Source of the DNA: Episyrphus balteatus
Taxonomy: Eukaryota; Arthropoda; Insecta; Diptera; Syrphidae
Direction of reading: 5' to 3'
Length of the DNA stretch: 64,000 nt
Assembly (NCBI RefSeq): GCF_945859705.1
Contig: NC_079134.1
Location: 12,751,545 to 12,815,544, forward strand
Part shown: piece by piece, positions 27,701 to 39,700 of the stretch
Layout: each line of letters starts with the position of its first letter
Position numbering within the stretch: the first letter of the stretch is position 1
Program-made: the position numbers and the translations under genes
The notes under the pieces: generated by a model
Database searches by the model: none
What the model was told of the DNA's origin: nothing
What the model saw: only the letters and a program-made list of their open reading frames with translations

Positions 27701-30700
27701 AAAAAAAATCAATAATCCGAAAATTGTATCTACTCGTACTCAATAACATGTTTGTGGATCATATTAACATGGTAAAAGGTTGTTAAGTGAACAAGGTTAG
27801 ACTTTTAAATGATCATTTTTTATTTTTTGTAAATAAGAAAAGTGTTTATTGAATTGTATGGTCTGTTTTCATGTGATTTTTAACAACATTTTTTCTCTTT
27901 TATTTACATGTTTGCTAAGTATTTAGCAAAAAGTTTAAATTTTTAAAAAGTGTTATTGACGCATGTTATATTGGTAATAAAAAATATAGCCAAATTTGCA
28001 ACAAGGAGCATTATATAATGTAGACCAAACTTTTGGACAGTGGCCAACTTGTATAGATTTGGGAAGAATCCTCTCATTAATTTTTATTTTTGTTTAATAT
28101 TAACAACTCTTTAGATATGTTTAAATTGAAACATTAATTATATAACTTTACATTTGCGAAAGGAATGTTTTTGCAGTTACAATAAAAATTCTCTCACTTT
28201 ACTATTTTACCTACATATGTATTTTACAATTTTGAAAGTAAATAAAGTCAATCAATCTGTCAATATAAAATTACATAAGCAATTACGATTTGCATAAAAC
28301 CATATTTTTGTCCAAGGTATATTTTTTTCTTTTTTACATTTCAAATTGTTAAACAACACATGAGAGCGGTAATTGAAAATAGTTTGACACTACATTGATT
28401 TTAGGAACCATTAAGTGGCGTATTGTTTCACAAAATTAAAAATTTTTTAATATAAATATTCGATGCCAATAATAATTATTCGTCAATAAAATATGTATGA
28501 ATTTTGAAAAAAAGCATATCAGCCACAGAAAGGTCAAAATCTTTGAGTTGGGAAATTTCGAGAACCGAATTAAAAAAAAAATCAACTTTGTTTTATAATA
28601 AAAATTTCATGCTCAAATGTTCGCTGTAACTATTATTTGTCGGTTTATAAGGTAGTGATCGCTTTAAAAGGACTTTAGGGGTCTAGAAATAAGTAGTATC
28701 AATGTGAATGATGTATTGTTAGTATTAAGATAGTGTGTCTTAAATAAATCAAATACGACTTAATTTCTTTGTTCAGAGGCCAATTTCTACAAAAAATGCT
28801 TTTTATGCATTGCCGAAATACCAAGGCCATAAGTATTTTTTTTTTTTTTTTTTAATTTTTTTTATACAAGTTAACATATATTACAGACACAGGACAGGAA
28901 AGGATTCTAATTAAAAATACCCAAAACAAGTGGTGTTAAACGACATTATTTATTCAAACTTTTAAAGCGTCCCCGGAAATGACGTTTTAACCATAATTGA
29001 TTTTAATTTTTACTGTCACAAAGTTAAACGAAATATTTTTGAGATTATATTGTAGTGGCAAGTGGCCTCGTGACCAAAAAAACAAAGTTTTAATCTTAAT
29101 ATATCCAAAAACAAGCTTTTTCGAAATGATGGTTAAATGATGTAGGCGACTAATAAATGAAAAATTTGCAAATTTTCTGTGAGACATGTCGCTCTCGAGA
29201 TATTGAAACCTGTGCGTTTTTCAAAATGGCGAAAGCCCCAAAAGACCAATTTATACGCAAAGTGATATTTATACTCAGAGCAAACCTATTTTGTATTCTG
29301 CATCCAAACTTACCTCTTATCAAAACTATTTTCATATCCTCTGAAATTGACTCCTCATTAAATAAACTAACTGTGATATAATATACTTGATTTCAGTCGT
29401 TAGCAAAATTTTAAATTACAATAGAAATTCACAACACCAAAATTCATTTTCGATGATCGACAATTGACAAAAGTCGTCTATCGATAGACAAACGACAATC
29501 TCCACAAGGGCTCTGGTTTCAATTTAGTTTTAGCATTTTTATTTACGATTAATTTTTTTCGAGAGAAAAATATTACGAGAAAAATATTACACATACACCA
29601 CAGTGACCATTTGGGTTTATTTATTAAATAAATATACACGAAACAAATACATTCCCTGAAAAAAAATATACTTCATCATAACTTTCTTTGAACAATAATC
29701 TGAAAAGTTTAAGTTAGTTAGAGATTTCTTCTGTGATTTTTGCCTCGTTTCTCAAATTCATGTTAGACTTGAACTATAACTTCGGATACGTTTTTCTTAA
29801 ATGTGCTTCTATGGAAAAGATGTTTGGTCGGAACCAAATGTGCAAGTTTTGAATGGTTTGGTTCCAAAATTGTATATAGATAGTAAGATAAAAATTAATA
29901 TATAATTGCTGGCATTGGAAAAATTGCATCAATTTTTTTAACCGCACACATCAATGGTCAATTTAAAAATTAAGTTCTAAAATTTAGATCAACTTGATTT
30001 TTCTTCAAAAAAGCTACATAATATATCATATTACCACTTTTTGCTTTATTTCGGCAATAAATTACTATTAATGAAATCCCCTCAATTTAAAAATAAAAAT
30101 TTTATTGGATAATCAAAATCTCACTCTAGCCTCTTATTGCCACTTAAACTTTATCTACAATATTCAACCCATTTTGCAGCTTTTGCAGCTTAACCAAATG
30201 ACACTCTCAAGTCAAGTATTTCAATTAAACAATATCATCGGCTTTAATTGTTATAGATTTTTTTTTTGCAACAAGTCAACGTGGATTTGTAATTAAATTG
30301 CATTTCCATCCTCTTGTCCCCTTAAATAAAAAAAAAAAAAAAAAAAACTTGGGGGCGATCACATACAAGTGTGTTGCTTACTTGTCCGTGTAAACTGGAA
30401 CAAAAAAGCCTATAATCAGCTTAACCAAATGACTATACGATTGCATCTCATCTACTGAACAGGGCTGTCATTAATCACCATAAACGATACTTAAAATGTA
30501 TAATTATATTTCCATGCGATTGTGATCGTTAAAAAATTGTGACTAATTGTTTTATTCACACCCTCTCCCATCATTTAAATAACTGTATAGAGCTCCTATA
30601 GCACTTTACAGAAGAAGATATGAAAATGTATGCTCTTTTTTTGACATTTTTCAGACCCCCAGCTGAAGATGATGACGATGACAGTTTTATGGACTTTTCG

Positions 30701-33700
30701 GATAATTCGGCATATCTGAAACCGAGACAGCAACATTGGGCGAATAAGATGCAGTTCGTTTTAGCCTGCATCGGTTACTCTGTTGGGCTGGGCAACGTCT
30801 GGAGATTCCCTTATATGTGCTATAAAAGTGGAGGAGGTAAGTTTTTGTTTAAGTTTTCATTACAGATCACCAACCAGCAGTTGGAAATTGGTCACTTATC
30901 TTTGAGAGAGATCAGCGCCAAGTGTCACAACAGATTTGTTGTTATAGCGCGTTTCCTTTTCGCATTTAGCACTTGTGCGGCAAAGGGTATCTCTATGTGT
31001 GCCTCCTCAACAGCGCCTAAGGGGTCGACATAGACACTTAGAGCTGTTGTGAGATTTTAACCTACACAACTTGTCCCGCTCTTTGTTGACAACTTTTTGA
31101 AAAAAAAAATAAATGTGTCAAATAGAAAAATGAGAGATGAAGATTAAAATCTTCAATTTCCTGGCGAACTTTTGTTCCAAATGAATGATGACAGATGCCA
31201 GTCAGTTGCCTTTGCCAGTGTTTCTTCTCACTTTGACTACAGCTCAGGGTGATGAAGCTGTTAAGAGATGACACTGACGTGCGATTTTTTGTTTACACCC
31301 GCCCGACTTGACAATGTGATGGTTGGTGTATTTTTTCATTGAGTGGGACGTTTCTTGTTCTATTGTCACTTCTCGTTGTTGTCACCCATTTTATTACTTT
31401 ACATATTATGGTAATCAAGATGCTGATGATGTTTGTTTTTTTTTTTTCTTTCTTATTTTTTTATTGCAGGCGTTTTCTTAGTACCTTATTGCATTATATT
31501 AGTTGTATGTAGCGTACCGTTGCTGTTTATGGAATTGTCGGTGGGACAGTATACCGGACGGGGTCCAATTGGCGCACTGGGACAAGTTTGTCCGCTTTTT
31601 AAAGGTGAGTTGTTTAAGAAAAAAAAAAAATTGTTGGTTGGAAATGATAAGTGTGCATTTTATGTGTGTAATTGGGTGGTATGGTGTTAAGTGTGGATTT
31701 TTTTTTTATTAGAATGATTGTTAATAAATGGGATAAATTGTTTAAATTATGACGAGCATCAATGTAGTTTTCCAAATGATGTTGATTTAAAAGGTAATTG
31801 ATGATAGCTTTAGTATTGGGGATTCTATAGTTTTTTTTTCGTCAAACCACAATTATATGTTCAGAAAAAATTGAACATTCCTAAAATATCCCTATTTTGA
31901 ATGAAAACTACCGGGGAATCGCGTTCGGGATAAGGGCTCCCAAATTTTTTCATCATTATTTCAATTTTTTGATTTGGATACCTTTTCCCGAAAACAATTC
32001 CTCGGGAGTTTTCATTCAGAATATGACTGTTAAATAAAGTTCACAAAGTTCATAAAGTTCAGTCATATGCGAAAAACTTTTACCAAAGCAATATGGAGAT
32101 AACGTAATTTTCTATTGAGAACTCTCGAAAAGATGTTTGTAAGATTAACTCCGGGTTAACTCTGAACAGGATCTGGGCTTACTACAAAACTAAGCTTTAC
32201 CGAACTAAATTCCATCAATCAATAATTAATAAATACGACGAAGAAGTTTAAGTACCAAAATATAAGTAACTTTCGAGGATTGATTTTTGTCGTTTTTAAA
32301 GATGTCATGAAGAAACTTAACAAACAAATCGTCAAAAAAAAAAACTATTTGTGCAAATTTGTACTAAAAACATAATATCTAAACTCAATAAAAAAATAGG
32401 TACTTTTTCTTTTAAAAACGATAAAAAAAAAATTTTTTTTAATTTTAAAAATATTAATTTTTTATTTCTCTTAGTTTTAAAACTAAACTTTTTTCTACCA
32501 AAATTGTCTATGAAATCGCTCAAGTCTTTAACGAGAAAGTCAGACTTTAAGGAAGTCGTTCTTTGACTAATTTTAAAAATTCGACCTCTTGAAAATTACG
32601 ATTTTTAGATATGTTTTTGTATTATTTTTTCGAATCATAAACTTGGTCTATATCGCAAGTAAAATAGTGATTGGGTACCAATGATATTTGGATATTGCCT
32701 TTTATGAAAACTTTATTTGACCTGGAGTGTAATTTACGATCAGCCATTTTGAATAAAGGATGCAAGAACCTGGAAATTAAAACTTTTTCCAAGCTGAAAT
32801 TATATTTTTATAAATTTTTAACTGGACATTTTGTGGTGCATCATCATCATCATCAGTTTACCCTCGAGTCCAATTTCGGACGTACCGTCAAATACAGAGA
32901 TTCTTTCTTCAGCCGCACTACGCGAATGTGGAACGCATTACCCGCCTCTGTTTTTCCATCCCATTTCAAGACTCATGACTTCAAAACTAATGTACATTGG
33001 TATCTACTTTCAAACCCCTCCTTCCTAATGCTCGTACTGTGTTCATCATATTAAGGGTAGATTAATCCCTTTAGTGCGCGCTCATTATAAAAAAAAAAAA
33101 AAAAAAAAAAAACAAAGTTCAAACTTCTTTTCACCAAGAATAGAACAATTTGCATTGAGAAATGTCAGTAAAAAAAAATCCACATACGCCACAGTGACCC
33201 AGAAGTTCCCATTAATTAAATCGCTCATTGTTCATAAAAAAACATATTGAAATAATAATCTTTTTTATCAAAAAAAAAAAAACCGAATTCTATGGATCAA
33301 AACTGGGTTTTATGGTTTTTCTAATAGTTCATATGGCTATAATTGAACGAAATTGAAATGGGACCACATTGCAGCCACCAGCTTTCCAATACAAAAAGAA
33401 TTATCATAAACATAAACAAACAAAAAAATACAGGCGAATTGAATACCTCCTCCTTTTTGGAAGTCGGTAAAAATAAAAAGCACGACTGGGTCCCACGTAC
33501 TTGATCTTGCAGCTCAAAACACTTTTATGTTAGATAACTGCTTCTATATAAATTTTAAAGAAATTTTGTTGATGTTGGGGAAGAGAGTTTTGAATATTAC
33601 GTTTGTAAAGTTTAATCAAAATCGTTAGGGCCGTTTTTGAGTTATTTGTTATAAATTGAAAAATTTATATTGGAGGTACCTACACTTTCTAAGCGAGATA

Positions 33701-36700
33701 TAAAAAAAAAACAACTTTCAGAATTCCATAAAAATTATCTGTACCAAATTTAAAGAGAAAATCCATCCACCCGTTTAGGCTGTGGAAATGTGTACAGATA
33801 GACGCATCACAGACGCACGGACGGAATTGCGAGACCCACTTTTTCGGACTTCTCCATCATCGTAATATTGGTTTTGATTTAAACCTCAGATTTTTTTTCG
33901 ACACGAAACCAATATTTGTCCTATAGAAAAAGTAAAAAAAGGTAAAAATCAACTAAACACCGGAAACTATCATTTTCTAGCCAGAGTACGAAATTCGAAA
34001 GAAATGATAAAAAGTAAAAAAAATAACGACAAATGTATCTGTTATGAGATTTGATCGAAGCCATTTTCCAAATAACCTCTTTAATTGGGAATTGTGATTT
34101 GCGATCTGATAATGATTTAATAAATTGCTAATGGATTTAGTTCTAAACATCGTATACGGTTAGGTGTCCTTGCGGTCGATAGTTAAGTTAATGTTCTAAG
34201 ATAACAATCTGTGACTACCGTAATAAGAATTAAATAAACAAAGTCTTTAATTATTGCACACAATTAAAGCTTTAACTAATTTCAATTAATAAAAAACCAG
34301 AAGCTTATACATACATATTTAACTGAACATTTCCCGAATAAATTCATTTAGATAATGATGTCAAATCCAATTGCACAATAATTTTCAATAATAACCAACG
34401 CATTTTTACGTCAAGATAAACAAATGTTTCTTTCCAAAACATGGACCATGATTAATCATTTGTTTAATCTTTAAGTTATATCAACATCATGATTTATTGA
34501 TTTTTAAGAATGACAATTAAAACAGCAGGTACTCGTACATTTATAAATAAAATATACAAGCAACAAGTACTTAAATAGGAAATACAACTTAACATTCAAA
34601 TTGTATAGCTATTTTTCCTCCCTTCGTGATTGTAAGTTAAAAATTATAAACAAAAAACAACTACACGTACCCCCTGACACTGGTTGTTGTAATGATCGAA
34701 ATATATCATTTAAATTGATTTTAAGTATAGGGTTGGGTGTTAGTTATCGTGTTAGAAACTATCCACCTACAAACAATTTGCACTGATTTGTATAATTATT
34801 TAAGCTTTCTTGATATTTTAAATTCACATGGGAGAAATTTATTTTAACACAAAGTTCTGTAGGTAGGCAAATTAAAAAAAAAAATAATTCGACTTTAAAC
34901 TTTAAAACCAAAACAAAAGCACAGTCATCGTAATAAATGTAGCAATCTCAGCTTTATATTTGAATTTGAACTTTGGTAGAATGTAGAAATCTTCAAAAGA
35001 CAAAAGAATTGTCTTAGCTCAGAATCGAGAACTGTCCTAATTTAATGAAATATATAAGTCGATGTACATAATGTGTTACTTTTCCTTATTTTTAGTAAAA
35101 AATGACGGATTTGAATGTAAGCCGAAGACATTGAGAAAAAATAATTCTAAACCTTTCTTCATTGCTATGAGAGCAATAGTGGCGTAAGCTATAAAATTCA
35201 GTTTTGAGCTACGAGAGATTTACGAAACAGGGTGTTTAAAACAACACTTTTTGAGTGCCATCTAGTTTTGAGTGTAGCTAGCTGCATAAAATAGATATAT
35301 TAAGAGACCCATTTTAATAAAAAAACTCATTTTTGAAAAAAAGTGCATTACGCCACTATTGTTTTCATAGCCTCAATTATAATGTCTACTCCATTTTTAA
35401 AGACAAAAAAACATTGCATTACAAAAAAATAAAACAAATGAAAATTTTCAATTTCACGTTCGAAACTCATGTCATGTTTACCATTATAATGTGAGTGCAA
35501 GAAGAAGGAAATATTGAAAAAATATTGATTCAAAACTACTAAAATCGTTTTAAATGGTTTTGATCTCTAATTTGATTTCTTGTATAAAATTGTAACGACC
35601 GATTTAAAAAAAAAAACTATGTCAATTTTTTAAACATTTAAAAAAAAATACAGTTCATTAAAACTTAACTGCAAGGAATATTCATTAACTCAGAAAATTG
35701 ATTTTTGAAAAAAATATTTTTTTGTATATTTTTGAAAAATTAGAAATTGTCTTTTTGTTAAATTTTACTGTGGTTAATACGCGTTTAAATCGGCTTAGTC
35801 GTTGACGAGGAAGACCGAAATAATAAAAACTGCACAGAGAAAAATAGACCACATAAAATAGAACAAAAACAATAAGATTTCTCTATGGTTTTCATCCAAG
35901 AAGGAAACCTTATTAAAACAACCGGGTTTTACTTATTATTTTAAAATCTGCACTTTTAGGGTTTTGAAAAGAAAAAAAAAAAAAAACGACGACTAGACCG
36001 GAAATTGATTTGAAGACTTCAAATATTTAGTCGCACATCTCAAATTTTTTTTCAATTTTAAATTAATTTTTTTTTTTTCATCATCTTAAAACTATCTTAA
36101 AGCTAGACAAAAATTCATAAAAACTAGCCTACTTATCAATTACTTACAACTAACTTACTGGACCTATACAGGCACTCTAAGTTATACTTCATTTTTATTA
36201 ATTCTAATGCGGTTCGGCCTTATAAGTATTTTAATACTAATATTTCAATGGTTGTTATTTTTCACCAAGAAATAATTTAAAAAAAAAAACTTGGAATCAT
36301 ATCAATTTTTTTTTTAAATTTTTTTTTGTATTTTTTTTTTTTTTTTTTTTTTGTTTTTTATTTTTTTTGTCACCACCTGAACCAACCTGCTATAAAAATA
36401 TTGATCGCGATTTTTGTTCTATAGCCAAGTTGAAAAAAAAATGAACTTTTCACTCAAATTTTAATATGATTTTCTCTATAAAAATAATAAGTAATCCTTA
36501 TAGAAAAACCTTATTAATCGTTGTTTTTAATAAGATTTCCTTATTAAACATAATGGGCATTAAAACAATAAGGCATAGTTTTTAATTGGTCATATTTTTC
36601 CCTGTGTCAAGGTATTAAAAATATATTTATCTGTATTTCTAACTGCCACTTATCCCTTACAAAAATCAAGCAAAAAAATATAAGATATAGAAACAGAGAA

Positions 36701-39700
36701 AAAGATAGAGCTAATCTTTTTGGTATACCAACCCAACATCTTGAATACCTGATGGCAAGAGTTTTTTTTACCACTAAACTTTTTTCAGAACAAATGACGA
36801 AATTGTTTAGCACCAAAAGAGACATAAAGTACTACTGTAACTTACTGTTTTCAAGAACACTTCGCTGCTTTTACTCTAATTCTAGCCAGAAACTTTTTGC
36901 CCTTCTTGAAGAGAGACATTTAACAACTTTAAATACAGAAAGCCAAAGTTTCGGATCATTACTACAAACTAATATCAGACCACTTGCGAAATTCGTGAAC
37001 GTTTCCCTCGAAGGTCTTTAAAATTAAATTGCACGACTGGGGTCGCACGTACTTGCTCTTATGCTTAAAGTAACTATAATGTTAAAGCTTTTCATTCAAG
37101 AAATTTAAAATATGATATTTTGAAGAAATTTCATAAGTAGTATAAACAAATTAAATCTGTTTTTATAATTAATTAAACTCCGTTTTAAATTATCTTAAAA
37201 AAAATAAAAAATATGCCATTTTATTTCTTGTATAAAAAGGTATTTTTAGAAAAAAAATTTTCGAAAATTGTAGGAGCCGTTTTTTAAAAAAATAATTTTT
37301 TATATATAAAAATTTTTTAACATTTTTCAAAAAAAAAGTTGGTATGCCATTTTGAAGAAATAATTAATTTACACATAAAAACTTAATTTCAAAATTTTTC
37401 ATTGATTCGTTTTCGAAAAATTGATTTTTCAAAAAAAAATTTTGAAATATTTTTAAAAAAACCAAAAATGCGTTTTTTGAAAATTTTCTAAAATTTTAAT
37501 ATTATCTTTACTTACACACTTTTGTATAAAAATTTTCATTTAAATCGGGTTAATGTTGTACGAGATATTCAGAAACGAAAAAAACCGTTCTATGACAGGT
37601 ACCGTTAATAACGGCACAAAAAATATTTTTTTTATTTTAAAAGTTGGCTATTATGTGTAGTACTACACACAAAAATTTTAATCAAAATCGTTAGAGCCGT
37701 TTTTGAAAAAAATTAACTTTTCTATTTCCGTTATATGGCAGGTACCGTTAGTTTTGGTCATAAAAAAAAAATTTCAATTTCCCCTCTAGGGAATCACCAA
37801 AAACTGCTAACCACCAAGTTTGAAGAAAATCACTTCACTCGTTTAGGCTGCAGCTCCAGATAGAGACAGACAGACAGAATTGCCGGACCGACTTTTTTGG
37901 CATTCTCCATCATCGTAATGTCATGTAAAATTGTTATCTCGAGTTCGATTTTTTTTACGAATCCTAAACTTGCCCTATAGTACCTATATCGCAAGTAAAA
38001 ATTCTAATGTATTCAAGCTAGAAAACTACTATTGCATGCTTGGCAATAAGTTACCCCTATTATGTAATATGTAAATATTGAAAAAAAAAAATGGTTTGGA
38101 AATGCACACATTTAAAAAAGAATTTAAAAACAAATATTTTTTATATTATATTATATTTTCAATTTCAGGAGCTGGCCTTGCAAGTGTGGTTGTATCATTT
38201 TTAATGTCAACATATTATAGCGTTGTAATAGCTTATTCCATTTACTACTTCTTCACATCATTTAAAGAACATAGCCCATGGACTGACTGCAATAATAGGT
38301 AACAACCTTTTTTATATATCTTTAAAGCTAATTAATTTATTTCCCAGATGGAACACACCCGATTGTTGGGTACCACGCCGAAGAGATTTAAATTTAACTG
38401 CCCCCGATATGTCCCGAACACCATCTGAAGAATTTTTTGAGTAAATTCTTTCATAATAATATCATCACATTCCTTTCTTACTTTCTTCCCTTTTGTTTAT
38501 AGAAATAAAGTTCTCCAAATTAGTCCTGGAATTGAATTTCCCGGCATAATGAGATGGGAACTCTTTGCTTGTCTCATTTGTGCTTGGCTAATGGTGTACT
38601 TTGCAACATGGAAATCAATCAAATCATCAGGAAAGGTATGGTTTTTTTGAGATGCCAAGTTCGGTTCATTGATTTATTTTAAGAAATTCTCACAGGTCCG
38701 CTACTTCACAGCTACATTTCCATTCTTCTTGATTGTTGTTCTAATGATTCGAGCATTGTCTCTGGAAGGTGCTGATGCAGGTCTAAGATACTTCTTCCGA
38801 CCAAATTGGTCAGAATTGAAGAATGCTAATGTTTGGATAAATGCTGCCTCACAGAATTTCAGTTCACTTGGAATTGCTTTTGGTTCTATGATATCGTTTG
38901 CCAGCTACAATAAATATAACAACAATATTTTAAGAGATACTATTGCTGTATCGTTGGTAAATGTCGTCACCAGTTTTTTGGTGGGAATATTTGCCTTTGC
39001 AACTCTTGGCAACTTGGCTCTGGAACAAAATACAAATGTACGAGATGTAATCGGCGATGGTCCTGGGTTGATATTTGTAGTTTATCCACAAGCTATGGCC
39101 AAGATGCCGTATTCCCAATTCTGGGGTATTATGTTCTTCTTTATGCTACTCTGCCTCGGATTGAATACTCAATTTGCGATTGTTGAAGTTGTCGTCACGT
39201 CCATTCAGGATGGTTTCCCCAATTGGATCAAACGTAATCTAGGGTACCATGAGGTCTTGGTGTTCTTCGTTTGTTTGATTTCATTTCTATTTGGACTGCC
39301 AAATTTAATACAAGTAAGGAAGTTCTTGCATTCGATGAGTTATTCATTTTTTTTTCTTTTTCTAAAAGGGAGGAATCTATTTCTTCCAATTAATGGATCA
39401 TTATGCTGCCTCGATATCGATAACATTTTTAGCTTTTTGTCAAATGATTGCTCTTGCATGGTTCTATGGAACTGGAAGATTATCCAAGGATATCAAACAG
39501 ATGACTGGAAAGGCTCCGTCATTTTATTTGAGGTCGTGTTGGTTCTTTTGTGGACCATTGTTGTTGTTTGTAAGATAAAAAAAATGTTATAAACAAGGAA
39601 CCAAAATTGATACTTTCAATACTTGCAGTCCATTTGGATTCTTAGTTTGATAAACTACCATGAACCAACTTATCACAATGGAAGATACAAATACCCAGAG

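Larger units (their letters stand above)
18130..30654 (+). other. ine: ine intron 2, large and repeat-rich
   Basis: A 12.5 kb intron that also contains the alternative first exon at 25578-25708. Repeats inside: CACCGG foldback (19777-19960), a LINE-like tail (20696-20757), foldbacks at 21083-21351 and 21594-23275, the TTAA element nested in the latter, an RTE-like LINE fragment (23324-23850), a dispersed repeat (26395-26578) and long A or T runs at about 28837-28856 and 30328-30350. No other gene was seen. Confidence 0.6.
31605..38168 (+). other. ine: ine intron 4 with repeats
   Basis: A 6.6 kb intron. It contains a LINE C-terminal remnant (32671-33112), GCACGACTGGG family copies (33478-33960 and 37033-38005), a GAGGCTATGA MITE (35160-35374) and long T runs near 36305-36370. 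No intron gene was seen. Confidence 0.6.

Noticed and set aside
30571..30771. Minus-strand ORF over ine exon 3
   Set aside because: Shadow of the coding exon on the other strand.
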